From Nitrospiraceae bacterium (lineage in GTDB: Bacteria; Nitrospirota; Nitrospiria; Nitrospirales; Nitrospiraceae), in contig JAABQN010000010.1 of NCBI GenBank assembly GCA_011391455.1, forward strand, positions 1 to 19,852: 19,852 nucleotides of DNA, read 5' to 3'. The stretch's first letter is position 1; each line of letters opens with the position of its first letter. Positions 6,285-13,435 of this stretch are shown here, piece by piece. Position numbers and translations under genes: made by a program. Under the pieces are notes generated by a model. That model ran no database searches. It was not told the DNA's origin and worked only from the letters and a program-made list of their open reading frames with translations.

Positions 6285-6470
6285 GTGGCAAGTTACCGAC
6301 AAGAGCTCGAAAGGCGTGGACCAGACGGGATTCCGTCGCTCGACGACGTTGAATCAGGCAAACTGGTCGGTGCCGTCCTCCCCATGTCCGAAAAGGCCCA
6401 GATCCAGATGCGTAACAGCATCGAAGTGATCGATTACCTCCTCAACCAAGAACGCGTTGTCTGGAGCTGA
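6285..6470 (+). CDS. Small hypothetical protein (61 residues)
   Basis: Translation from GTG 6285 is chosen because AGAGGAGA (6272-6279) sits 5 bases upstream, an excellent ribosome binding site. A TTG start at 6249 has none. The product, MASYRQELERRGPDGIPSLD to NQERVVWS, is soluble, charged and without signal peptide, cysteine or transmembrane segment. Two amphipathic helices are likely (residues about 2-11 and 36-56, LPMSEKAQIQMRNSIEVIDY). I do not recognise the family. It stands alone: about 140 bases follow the beta-helix gene, and about 460 precede the next gene. An extended -10-like TGcTATGCT is visible at 6194-6202. The strong ribosome site and compact fold-like sequence argue for a real gene. 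Confidence 0.65.
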   Translation: MASYRQELERRGPDGIPSLDDVESGKLVGAVLPMSEKAQIQMRNSIEVIDYLLNQERVVWS

Positions 6471-6861
6471 GCTGGTACTCCCATTCACTGTCATCCCTCC
6501 GTATCCATTCGCACCATCCTCTCCCGTAGGCTGCAGTTCCTAAACGAGCCCTTCCAGTATCTTGTTCCAAGAAGCCAGTCGATTCATGCAGTGGTGCCAG
6601 CCTTGGCATCTATGCCCATGGCATCACAGTGAATGGCCACCAGTAGCAAGGCCCTTCCAATTCCCTCCACCTCTCGGTAGGGGAGCGGCCAAGCCTGCTC
6701 GTTATCTCTCTAGGGATGGGGGCTGATTGATCTTCCACTGCGCGCGTCCAACGAGGGGAGTCCGCGACCGCGCGTTGCGCGAGCACAGAAGATCATCAGG
6801 CTCCATCCCCTCCTCTGTTCTGCGAGCAAGAAGGGCACCTGGCCACTCCCTCATCTTCCTC
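6471..6861. other. Intergenic stretch without a recognisable gene
   Basis: About 390 bases with no convincing coding region. A plus-strand open frame from 6727 has no ribosome site, overlaps the promoter region and yields an Arg/Ser-rich low-complexity product. The stretch is C/T-rich on the plus strand, and several short CCTC/TCCC tracts are seen. It may hold a long leader or a decayed gene; I cannot tell which. Confidence 0.5.
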
Positions 6862-6890
6862 TTGACAGTCCGCTCGCGCCTTCGTACGCT
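6862..6890 (+). promoter_or_regulatory. Candidate sigma-70 promoter for the GlcG-like gene
   Basis: A perfect TTGACA at 6862-6867, a 17-base spacer, and TACGCT at 6885-6890 (4 of 6). Transcription would start near 6897, giving a leader of about 37 bases containing AGGAG (6921-6925), 8 bases before ATG 6934. Geometry and the following ribosome site are good; the -10 match is only moderate. Confidence 0.5.
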
Positions 6891-6933
6891 CCTCGCGTTA
6901 CATCTCTTTCTATTCTAATCAGGAGACACACCG

Positions 6934-7485
6934 ATGGCATGCGTTCATCTGCGTCAAAGTCGTACCGTGCCTATAGCGTATCGGTTCATGATCGCAACGG
7001 CGTTTGTGATGCTGATGTCTTACCCAGTTCTAGCTTCTGACGACCTGCCGAAAGAGTCGGTGTTGCCACTCTCGTTGGCTGGTAAGGCGATTCAGGCATC
7101 GTTGGATGCCTGTAACAAGGATGGCTATCGAGTGAGCGTGTCGGTCGTGGATCGAGCTGGTGTGCTTCGCGCCATGGACCGAGCCGATGGGGCTGGATCC
7201 CATACGGTTGATAGCAGCAGGAAGAAGGCCTATACCGCAGCGAGTCTCCGCCGCCCTACGACCGAGCTGGCTGAGCTGATCAACAAGATGCCGACCTTGC
7301 AAGCTCTTGGCAAGATGAACGATCACGTGTTGATGCTCGGAGGTGGATTCCCGATCGAGATCGGCGGTGAGATTGTCGGCGGGATCGGTGTGAGTGGTGC
7401 ACCCGGTACACACATCGACGATGCCTGTGCTCAAGCAGGGTTGGCTGCGATTGGCGCTGCGCCGAAAGTTCCAGTAACCAAGTGA
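6934..7485 (+). CDS. Exported heme-binding-type GlcG/HbpS family protein
   Basis: 183 residues starting at ATG 6934 behind AGGAG. The N terminus has a basic region and a hydrophobic core (FMIATAFVMLMSYPVLA, cleavage near LA-SDD), so the protein is exported. From about 45 onward it matches the GlcG/HbpS (DUF336) domain. It shows LAGKAIQASLDACNKDGYRVSVSVVDRAGVLRAM, then DSSRKKAYTAASLRRPTTEL, GGGFPIEIGGEIVGGIGVSGA and a closing helix after DDACAQAGL. Family members bind heme or act as small-molecule sensors or chaperones for neighbouring oxidoreductases; exported copies are common in Proteobacteria and Nitrospirota. It overlaps the following lipoprotein gene by 4 bases (GTGA), so the two are translationally coupled and may act in the same compartment. 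Heme binding here is inferred from family only. Confidence 0.85.
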   Translation: MACVHLRQSRTVPIAYRFMIATAFVMLMSYPVLASDDLPKESVLPLSLAGKAIQASLDACNKDGYRVSVSVVDRAGVLRAMDRADGAGSHTVDSSRKKAYTAASLRRPTTELAELINKMPTLQALGKMNDHVLMLGGGFPIEIGGEIVGGIGVSGAPGTHIDDACAQAGLAAIGAAPKVPVTK

Positions 7486-7943
7486 TTGGGGTATATCAGG
7501 CAAGATGTTTAGCCGGCCTATTCCTATTCCTGTTTCTGGTTGCCTGTAACAACGAAGGGCCGATGCCGGCCTCTGTCGAGTTTTCGGCAGATCAGGTGCG
7601 TCTGACAATTACCCGAACCGCCACCAGTCCCTTCCTCTCGCGGCACGATCTTCTGCTCACGCTGGCAGGGCCTGGAGGCTGTTCCCTCAATGTCGACCTG
7701 TTTCCCAACACAGGGTATGCAAGCCGGAGGAATCTCTATCAAGCTGGGGCAGGCGTGCTCTATGTGGTGGGTCAATTCGATGCCCGCGTCATCGACGTAC
7801 CGCACTGTACGGTCACACTGGCCGAGTTTCGCACCCTCGATCGCTTCGTGACCTTCCTCGGTAGTTTCGATGAGAATGAGCAGAAGGTCTGGACTTACTT
7901 TCCCGCCAGTCAGCGCTCAGAACTTCCCTTTGAGAAACGGTGA
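7482..7943 (+). CDS. Putative lipoprotein, unknown function
   Basis: 153 residues from GTG 7482, which overlaps the stop of the GlcG-like gene (GTGA). The hydrophobic leader ends in the lipobox LVAC at 19-22, predicting processing by signal peptidase II and lipid anchoring at C22; N23-N24 follow rather than an Asp, favouring transport to the outer membrane. The mature part is probably a beta-rich domain: strands can be drawn in DQVRLTITRT, LLLTLAGPGGCSLNVDLF, GVLYVVGQFDARVIDV and CTVTLAEFRT. Two cysteines (GGCSL and PHCTV) could pair. I do not recognise a family. Its coupling with the exported GlcG-like gene is the only functional hint. A word-repeat hairpin begins 13 bases after the stop and could end the transcript. 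Confidence 0.7.
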   Translation: MIGVYQARCLAGLFLFLFLVACNNEGPMPASVEFSADQVRLTITRTATSPFLSRHDLLLTLAGPGGCSLNVDLFPNTGYASRRNLYQAGAGVLYVVGQFDARVIDVPHCTVTLAEFRTLDRFVTFLGSFDENEQKVWTYFPASQRSELPFEKR

Positions 7944-7955
7944 GCCAGTTCACTC

Positions 7956-8028
7956 TTGTTTGTTTGGTCTGTTCGGTCTGTCTGGTTTGTTTGGTTGAAG
8001 GAGACTAACCAGATAGACCAGCCAAACC
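7956..8028. repeat. Word repeat with hairpin (TCTGGTTTG family)
   Basis: Variants of ttgtttggtctgt/ctggtttg fill the plus strand from 7956 to 7996. Bases 7976-7987 (gtctgtctggtt) can pair with 8007-8018 (aaccagatagac) with one G-U. It lies between the convergent lipoprotein and dehydrogenase genes, a good place for a bidirectional terminator, though there is no U tract. Bases 7975-7988 recur exactly at 17137-17150. Confidence 0.65.
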
Positions 8029-8050
8029 CGCTTCGTTTGCCTCGCGCGGC

Positions 8051-8950
8051 CTAGTGAGGGCTTCGGTCTTTGAAGGTGAGCTCAGAGACAGCGGACTTAT
8101 CCAGCTCGCCTTTGCCGAGTACGACCAGCCGTTGGTATTGATCGTAGGTTGCTTGAGCCAGCGGAACTGTGAGCCCGGCGGTTTTCGCTAACGCGAGGGC
8201 GATGCCTGAGTCCTTGGCTGCATGGGCAACCGAAAAGTAGCAGTCGTGGGCGCGGTTCTGCATATCCTCACCGTCCGTTTCTAACACGCGCGATGCGGCT
8301 CCCGTTTGAGCAAAGATGTCTCGCAACATCGTCAAATCCAGACCGAGGGTTGCTCCAAGCCCCAGCCCTTCTGCCAGTGCCGCCGTATTGCAGTTCATCA
8401 CCATGTTGATGAGGGCTTTGACCTTCGCAGCCTCACCTGCCGATCCGACATAGCGGAGGTGCGCGCTCAGTTTTTCCAAGAGCGGCTTCGCCGACTCGAA
8501 CACATCCGGGCGCCCACCGCACATGAGGTAGAGGGTACCTTGGCGCGCTTGCGTGATGCTGCTGGCCATGCAGGCTTCGAGGCTTTGGCCCCCACGTTGT
8601 GTCACCAGAGCTTCGACCTCGATGTGCACAGTTGGCGAGAGGGTGGCGCAGTTCACGAAGAGCCGGTTCTTAGCATGGAGGAGAAGACTCTCGCTGTTGG
8701 TAAAGGAAAAGATTTCGCGCATAGCCGCGTCATCGGACACGACCGTGAATATGATGTTTGCGAGTTCTGCGACGCGGGCAGAGGATACGGCAGCTTCACA
8801 GCCTAGCTCGGTCGCGAGGTCAGTGGCCACGGCGCGATCTCGATCATAGACCGCCACGATCGTTTCCCCTCGATCCCGCAAACGCCGGGCCATGTTGGCA
8901 CCCATCCGCCCGATTCCCACGAAGCCGATCTTCGAAGTAGATTGTCTCAT
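8051..8950 (-). CDS. NAD(P)-dependent beta-hydroxyacid dehydrogenase family (GLYR1-like)
   Basis: 299 residues. The N-terminal Rossmann domain opens IGFVGIGRMGANMARRL, with the dinucleotide motif GxGxxG at 12-17 and an acidic residue in VYDRDR (33-38). The substrate-recognition segment is ACMASSITQARQGTLYLMCGG (about 125-145), in place of the usual APVSGS-type sequence. The catalytic region GSAGEAAKVKALINMVMN (168-185) gives K177 as the likely catalytic lysine with N181. The C-terminal helical domain (about 185-290) ends with KDSGIALALAKTAGLTVPL, a standard family motif. Members reduce short aldehydes or ketoacids such as glyoxylate or succinic semialdehyde; the substrate here is not predictable because the signature segment differs. 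It is cytoplasmic and transcribed toward the lipoprotein gene, away from the DUF3565 gene. Confidence 0.88.
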   Translation of the reverse strand: MRQSTSKIGFVGIGRMGANMARRLRDRGETIVAVYDRDRAVATDLATELGCEAAVSSARVAELANIIFTVVSDDAAMREIFSFTNSESLLLHAKNRLFVNCATLSPTVHIEVEALVTQRGGQSLEACMASSITQARQGTLYLMCGGRPDVFESAKPLLEKLSAHLRYVGSAGEAAKVKALINMVMNCNTAALAEGLGLGATLGLDLTMLRDIFAQTGAASRVLETDGEDMQNRAHDCYFSVAHAAKDSGIALALAKTAGLTVPLAQATYDQYQRLVVLGKGELDKSAVSELTFKDRSPH

Positions 8951-8997
8951 CCGTGGATCACCGTTCGTGTTAGCATGCGCGCGAGTGTAGCATAGCT

Positions 8998-9018
8998 CTA
9001 GCAGGATGCTGAAGAAGG
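8998..9018 (+). repeat. End of gcaggatgctg repeat family, left of DUF3565/epimerase
   Basis: Bases 8998-9011 (ctagcaggatgctg) are the exact reverse complement of 10530-10543 (cagcatcctgctag). The following gaagaagg continues the end of the 1706-1833 element. It may be a solo copy or one half of a split element. Confidence 0.6.
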
Positions 9019-9037
9019 CTACAGGCCTAGAGAAGAC

Positions 9038-9060
9038 TGAGGATTAGGCTAAGGTTGAGG
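9038..9060. repeat. Word repeat left of the DUF3565 gene
   Basis: ctgaggattaggctaaggttgag is built from variants of the word aggctgagg/aggttaagg. The reverse complement of 9335-9353 repeats it with a deletion, so the DUF3565 gene is bracketed by inverted copies. Confidence 0.55.
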
Positions 9061-9084
9061 ATCGGATGTGAGGGAGGCTTGTGC

Positions 9085-9294
9085 ATGCAGCAATCCATTG
9101 TTGGTTATCATTTGGATGAATTTGGCGATTGGGTGGCCGATCTACAATGTGGCCATGGTCAGCATGTGCGCCACCAGCCACCGATGACGAATCGCCCTTG
9201 GGTCCTGACAGCAGAAGGCCGGAGCCGGCATCTCGGAGAGAATTTGAATTGTAAGAAGTGTGACGAGACGAGCGGCAGCTCACTGAAAGGTTAA
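9085..9294 (+). CDS. DUF3565 family small zinc-ribbon-like protein
   Basis: 69 residues from ATG 9085, preceded by AGGGAGG (9071-9077) at a 7-base distance; the frame is open ten residues further upstream but without a better site. The core IVGYHLDEFGDWVADLQCGH and NRPWVLTAEGR are what I remember as the DUF3565 family. Cys22, His24, His27, His30 and the CKKC pair at 56-59 form a probable metal site (CxHxxHxxH plus CxxC), so zinc binding is likely but unproven. The protein is soluble and cytoplasmic with no known function. It reads on the plus strand between two minus-strand metabolic genes and is bracketed by inverted word repeats, unlike a normal operon member. The sequence identification is strong; the role is open. 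Confidence 0.88.
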   Translation: MQQSIVGYHLDEFGDWVADLQCGHGQHVRHQPPMTNRPWVLTAEGRSRHLGENLNCKKCDETSGSSLKG

Positions 9295-9354
9295 GGCTCA
9301 GGCCAAGGCTGAGATCAAGGCAGTCAAATCTTCGCTCAACCTTAACCTCAGCCT
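9288..9354. repeat. Word repeat/hairpin right of the DUF3565 gene
   Basis: Bases 9288-9296 (aggttaagg) pair with 9340-9348 (ccttaacct), and 9306-9313 (aggctgag) with 9347-9354 (ctcagcct). The words are those of 9038-9060. It sits between the convergent DUF3565 and epimerase stops and could act as a terminator; it overlaps the last codons and stop of the DUF3565 gene. Confidence 0.6.
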
Positions 9355-9357
9355 GCT

Positions 9358-10467
9358 TCACTCGATAGTAGTGACGTCCGCGGAAGGTACTGCTTTCATA
9401 GCGAGGCCTGATCCTGCCCAGGGTTGCAGGCGAGAGCCTTCGTATCGGTAGCCACCCGTGACGGGATCACTGGTCAGCAAGAGCGGGGTGTCGAGGTCGA
9501 GCACCTCGAAGCCGCCGAGTCCCAGGACCAGGCTGAAAGAGCAGCCCATCGCGATGCGTGTTTCGAGCATCCCGCCGATCATCAACTTGAGGCCGGACGC
9601 TTTGGTAAAGGAGGCAATCTCCACTGCTTCAATCACACCCGTCTTCATGATCTTGATATTGATGTAGTCAGCCGCGTCTTGGGCGACGACCTCTTGTGCA
9701 TCCGCGAGAGAGCGGACGGATTCATCCGCCGCAACGGGAATGCCGGTCTCTCGGCGAATCGCAGCCATGCTGTCGAGGTCATCCCGCACCACCGGCTGTT
9801 CAAGCAGCACCATCGTTCCGCCAAACCTCTTCACCCCCTGCGCAAAGGCCAGGCAGTCCTGACGAGAGAAGCCCTGGTTACCGTCACCGATGAATGAGAT
9901 GTCTGGAAGTGCGCGATGCACCGCTTCCAGCCGCCGAATGTCGTTCTCGACATCTTTGCCGACCTTCATTTTGAAGAGGCGAAATCCCCGCACATACCAT
10001 CCGCGCGCCAGGGCGACGGTCTTGTCGAGGTCGGCGATGGGAATGGTGATGTCCGTCTCTCGCGTTCGCACATCCGTGCCGCCCCACAGTTGCCACATCG
10101 GGATATTCTCTGTACGACAGTGGGCGTCGATGATGGCGGTTTCAAGTCCACAACGGGCTGCTGGATAGGTGAGGGCCTGTTCAGATAGCAAGCGCCCAAC
10201 TTCTTTGTAGTCCGCGGCTGAACGACCAAGGATAACTTTACTGAGCTGGTGGAGTGAACGCAGGCAGCTCTCGCGAGTCTCTCCTCCGACTTCCGGGAAC
10301 GGCGCCGCTTCGCCATATCCTTGTGAGCCGTTCGCCAGAGTCACTCGTAGAAAAACATTCTCTGCTATTGTTCGCGCGCCGGTGGCGACGACAAAGGGGT
10401 CAGTGATGGGGATATCGACGGGCCAGTACTCAATTCTCGTGATAGCGGATGGGAGAGAGCCTGTCAC
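9358..10467 (-). CDS. dgcA: L-Ala-D/L-Glu (dipeptide) epimerase, enolase superfamily
   Basis: 369 residues from GTG 10467 (no ATG precedes the domain, and no strong Shine-Dalgarno is visible). Dipeptide epimerases interconvert L-Ala-D-Glu and L-Ala-L-Glu during recycling of murein peptides in the cytoplasm. Visible enolase/muconate-lactonizing motifs: N-terminal capping domain 1-125; the KMK pair at 166-168 (catalytic base); metal ligands D195 (in GDGNQGF), E223 (LEQP) and D248 (ADES); the opposite-face lysine K272 in NIKIMKTG; GGMLET at 298-303; and the DLD motif at 324-326 that in this family contacts the dipeptide amino group. This last motif separates dipeptide epimerases from o-succinylbenzoate synthase and muconate enzymes. 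Dipeptide specificity beyond Ala-Glu cannot be fixed by eye. No murein-recycling partner lies alongside. Confidence 0.87.
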   Translation of the reverse strand: MTGSLPSAITRIEYWPVDIPITDPFVVATGARTIAENVFLRVTLANGSQGYGEAAPFPEVGGETRESCLRSLHQLSKVILGRSAADYKEVGRLLSEQALTYPAARCGLETAIIDAHCRTENIPMWQLWGGTDVRTRETDITIPIADLDKTVALARGWYVRGFRLFKMKVGKDVENDIRRLEAVHRALPDISFIGDGNQGFSRQDCLAFAQGVKRFGGTMVLLEQPVVRDDLDSMAAIRRETGIPVAADESVRSLADAQEVVAQDAADYINIKIMKTGVIEAVEIASFTKASGLKLMIGGMLETRIAMGCSFSLVLGLGGFEVLDLDTPLLLTSDPVTGGYRYEGSRLQPWAGSGLAMKAVPSADVTTIE

Positions 10468-10529
10468 AGTTTGTCCAGAGCCAATGTGGTTCGATCTTCC
10501 GACTTGGCGAGTTTCAGTTACTCAAATTC

Positions 10530-10543
10530 CAGCATCCTGCTAG
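10530..10543 (-). repeat. Right-hand inverted copy of the ctagcaggatgctg end
   Basis: cagcatcctgctag is the exact reverse complement of 8998-9011. It lies upstream of the epimerase start, in a 319-base gap (10468-10786) that otherwise shows only the promoter before 10787. Confidence 0.6.
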
Positions 10544-10733
10544 TGTCGACCTGGGGACTGGCAGATACCAGCGATTGTAGCAGAACTGTTCATAGGATCA
10601 TGCGGGCTAGTTCTGGCGGATGCAAGCTCTAACCATATCGGCAGCCGACGTGCTCCGATTCGCCTGTGAAAATGTCGGGAGCGCTCACCGTCGCTGCCCG
10701 ACCGTCCAGCTTTCGCAACGAACGGAGATTTCC

Positions 10734-10761
10734 TTGAACCACAGCTATCACGCGGTATAGT
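10734..10761 (+). promoter_or_regulatory. Candidate sigma-70 promoter for the gene at 10787
   Basis: TTGAAC (10734-10739), a 16-base spacer and TATAGT (10756-10761, 5 of 6). A start near 10768 leaves a leader of about 19 bases with GAGAGG (10773-10778) 8 bases before ATG 10787. Elements and spacing are mutually consistent. Confidence 0.5.
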
Positions 10762-10786
10762 ACGGTTCTATCGAGAGGATGCCCCG

Positions 10787-11698
10787 ATGAACGACCAACA
10801 GACAGCCGCAGCGATTCTGGCTCTTGAAGAGTGCATCGAACAATACATCGCTGAGTGCCGCAGCCGCGTGGACGGCTTTGTGGAACGGCATTTTTCTCTT
10901 CAGGAAACCATCGCGCTTCAGAAGCAATTCCTCGTGAGTGACCTGCTGTGCCACCCGATCAATGCCCTGTGGGCGATCCCGTCTCTCTTTCTGAAAAAGC
11001 TCATCGAGATTCCGGTGAAATTGGGCTGGCGTTCCGGCGCCGACCTGATGACTCTTGTGCCCACGGGCCTCAAAACACGGTATCAAAAAGAAATCGAACA
11101 GCGGATTGCCGTAGAGTTGCTGGATTGGCCCTGTACGATGGGTGGCCAGCGGGCCTCTCCGAACGGACTGCTCGAACGTATGCAGCGCCACAAGCAGGTG
11201 GGTCCAATGCTCGCATCAGGTACACTTTCTGACGAGGCGCTGAGGGAACTTTCCGATATCCCACGTCTCGTCGCCGAGCATTCTGCAGGCCGTATCGTGG
11301 TGCTAGATGCTGCAGCTACAGTGCTGACGCTGGCGACTGGATGGCTCTTCTTCGGCGATCACTCTCTCGGCATTTCAGGGATCGGCGGTTTGATCGCCAG
11401 AAATAGGGCCAAGGAGGAGGCGTCCTCCACATTTATCTTCGGATCAGGTCTCGGATCGGCATATTACTCAATCTTTCCACCGAATCCATCGTTCTGGCAA
11501 GTCATGGGGGCCACACTCATTGTTGGGCTTTCGGTCACGGCGATTAGCCTTCTGGTCGGACTAGTGAGCGACCCCTGTCTGAAGCGGGCGGGGTTCCAGC
11601 AAGCCAGGCTGAATATGCTGATCGATGCAGTGGAGGACTGCTTGCACCGACAAGTTCGCAAGCGCCTCAGGCCCCTCATCAAGCAACTAGCGGCATGA
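10787..11698 (+). CDS. Two-transmembrane protein, possibly DUF6635
   Basis: 303 residues; ATG 10787 follows GAGAGG at 8 bases. The N-terminal about 160 residues are helical and charged (EECIEQYIAECRSRVDGFVERHFSL, with hydrophobic segments near 46-76, FLVSDLLCHPINALWAIPSL). Two clear membrane helices are at about 168-189 and 238-261, separated by a loop with small and Ser/Gly-rich residues (ISGIGGLIARNR and FIFGSGLGSAYYSIFPP). The basic C-terminal helix ends in RKRLRPLIKQLAA. I have a faint memory that proteins of this layout are catalogued as DUF6635, but I cannot confirm it. The likely location is the inner membrane with both termini in the cytoplasm. It appears monocistronic, facing the cellulose locus convergently. 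No function is assigned. Confidence 0.72.
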   Translation: MNDQQTAAAILALEECIEQYIAECRSRVDGFVERHFSLQETIALQKQFLVSDLLCHPINALWAIPSLFLKKLIEIPVKLGWRSGADLMTLVPTGLKTRYQKEIEQRIAVELLDWPCTMGGQRASPNGLLERMQRHKQVGPMLASGTLSDEALRELSDIPRLVAEHSAGRIVVLDAAATVLTLATGWLFFGDHSLGISGIGGLIARNRAKEEASSTFIFGSGLGSAYYSIFPPNPSFWQVMGATLIVGLSVTAISLLVGLVSDPCLKRAGFQQARLNMLIDAVEDCLHRQVRKRLRPLIKQLAA

Positions 11699-11724
11699 TA
11701 AGCAACTTGTCGTGAGTAACCGTA

Positions 11725-11751
11725 CGCTTCTTGCCTCGTGCCTCTTACCTG
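11725..11751. repeat. Short word repeat between convergent genes
   Basis: acgcttcttgcctcgtgcct and the following cttacctg repeat the word tgcctc (gaggca on the minus strand), resembling the gtgaggc triplet at 19784-19804. It lies between the stop at 11698 and the BcsC-like stop at 11830. Confidence 0.35.
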
Positions 11752-11829
11752 AAGATCTACGATTGCAGCAGAAGTGCTCATGGACAATATGGGTGCAGGT
11801 GATCCTGTCTTTTCCTTCCAGTGTGTCCC

Positions 11830-13416
11830 TCAGTTGAAGGTATACACCAACAACGCGTTGACCTGGATGCGCGTATAGATATTGGCTATCTGGGTATAGT
11901 CGGCCATCAACTTCATCAACCATACTTTCGACAGGTGATTGGTGTAGGCGGCGTGGGCATCGCCTCCGAGACGAAAGGCCGACTCTTGAGTCGACTGGTC
12001 GACGTACTGGACCGCCGGACCTGCGGCAAGCCAGAGTTCATCCTTGTTTTCCATGATGTAGGTGGTGGCCAGCCGTGGGATCTGATTCACGAACACTTGG
12101 GGGCTAAAGTATCCGCCCGGCAAAGGCTCGCTCGTGCTGGACACAAACCCGCTCTGATTTTCTTTATAGTGGGTGAGGTAGAAGAGATATTCGGCCGACA
12201 GGCCCCACTGGTTCGTTTGCCAGAGAGGGAGGGAGGCCTTGAGGTCCAATCCGATCTGGCCGTTTGCGCTCAGGTGTTCAGACGTGACCCAGCCGGCGAA
12301 GGGCGTGACATTGACGTGAACCGATCCTGCATCGAATGTGACCGTGCTGTAAAACAGGGTCGAACGAGCCAGGCCGGTCAGCTGTCCGGTGGTCCGCGAT
12401 CCAGCGAACGAGGCAAAGGAGTCGTATCTGAATTCGCGCTTCACACCCGGACGGATCGAAAATGATGGACTCTCGTGTGTGTACTCGAACTTGTACGCGA
12501 GCCCGTCGCCGTGGGGGGCTCCGTGGTGTTCCAGGATAGCGTCGAAGCGATTCGATGGGTTAAACCGAATCTGATTGCCCAACGAGAGATAGCCGCCTGT
12601 CCGATTCTCTGATGAATTCCGAAAATGTTCGGTGCCGACTTCGAGGGTCGTGGTGGTGAAGGGTGTGAGATCGACCCTGCCCCTCGATCCGATTCGAACC
12701 CCGTAGAGTTCGAAGGGCTTCTCTGGTTGGGCCAATATGCCGATCACGCCTTCGACTGTCGGTTCGCGTCCCTTGAGCATGTCCTGGCGCAGGGTGGTCA
12801 GATCGCCTGATTCCCGTCTCGCAGTCTGCCGTGCCAGGTTCGCATGGTAGAGAGCCTGATCGTTGTTCCCCAGCCAGGCATAGGCTTTGGCGAGTCCGCG
12901 ATGCGCGTCGGGATTACGGGGCTGTTGCTCAAGGACTCTGTCGTACTGCACGATGGCTTCTTGGCTGCTCTCCTTGTGCCGTGCCAGGTGCGTCGCGTAC
13001 TTCAGGCGCATCGTGGAATCGTCTTTGCGCTTCAGCCCCATGCGGTAATACTTCAGCATGTCTTTTTCGCGGTAGGCATAGCGCGACCATTCCAGGGCCT
13101 GGGCCTGGTCGAAGGCGATCTCCGGGTCGTCGTCGTACTTGGCGAGGTAGCGGTCGAATGTTTCGATGGCCTTGTCTTTCAGCCCTTGCTTTTCATAGGC
13201 GAGGCCGAGGCTGCGCATGGCCTCCCGGTGGTTCGGGTCTCGTTCCACCACCTTCTCGTAAGCTTCGATGGCCGCTTTGTAATTTTCAATCTCCATGTTG
13301 GCGCGTCCGCGCGACAGATACCATGATTCCATAAATTCTTCCGCGTCCGCGTGCAGGTCGAGCCCGATCACCATCGACAACGTGAGAACGATCGTGGCAA
13401 GGGAGCGTACCTTCAT
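11830..13416 (-). CDS. TPR plus outer-membrane beta-barrel protein (BcsC-like exporter)
   Basis: 528 residues; ATG 13416 is preceded by AGGAAAGG on the minus strand. A signal peptide (about 1-25, ending DLHADA-EE) is followed by about five TPR-type helix pairs (31-202), for example WYLSRGRANMEIENYKAAIE, AYEKVVERDPNHREAMRSLG and YDRVLEQQPRNPDAHRGLAK. The second half (about 235-528) is rich in alternating aromatic strands ending LLVYTFN, as expected for an outer-membrane barrel. The arrangement matches BcsC, which carries nascent cellulose through periplasm and outer membrane, but is much shorter than E. coli BcsC (about 1150 residues, more TPRs). Its start lies 19 bases after the stop of the cellulose-synthase fusion, so the pair forms an operon. 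The context makes export of the fusion's product the most likely role; another polysaccharide is possible. Confidence 0.83.
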   Translation of the reverse strand: MKVRSLATIVLTLSMVIGLDLHADAEEFMESWYLSRGRANMEIENYKAAIEAYEKVVERDPNHREAMRSLGLAYEKQGLKDKAIETFDRYLAKYDDDPEIAFDQAQALEWSRYAYREKDMLKYYRMGLKRKDDSTMRLKYATHLARHKESSQEAIVQYDRVLEQQPRNPDAHRGLAKAYAWLGNNDQALYHANLARQTARRESGDLTTLRQDMLKGREPTVEGVIGILAQPEKPFELYGVRIGSRGRVDLTPFTTTTLEVGTEHFRNSSENRTGGYLSLGNQIRFNPSNRFDAILEHHGAPHGDGLAYKFEYTHESPSFSIRPGVKREFRYDSFASFAGSRTTGQLTGLARSTLFYSTVTFDAGSVHVNVTPFAGWVTSEHLSANGQIGLDLKASLPLWQTNQWGLSAEYLFYLTHYKENQSGFVSSTSEPLPGGYFSPQVFVNQIPRLATTYIMENKDELWLAAGPAVQYVDQSTQESAFRLGGDAHAAYTNHLSKVWLMKLMADYTQIANIYTRIQVNALLVYTFN

Positions 13417-13435
13417 GTGTGAAACCTTTCCTGCA

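Noticed and set aside
6727..6918. A 63-codon plus-strand open frame before the GlcG-like gene
   Set aside because: It overlaps the promoter, has no ribosome site, and its product is low-complexity.
11821..12465. A 214-codon plus-strand open frame
   Set aside because: It is antisense to the BcsC-like barrel and has no supporting ribosome site or domain.
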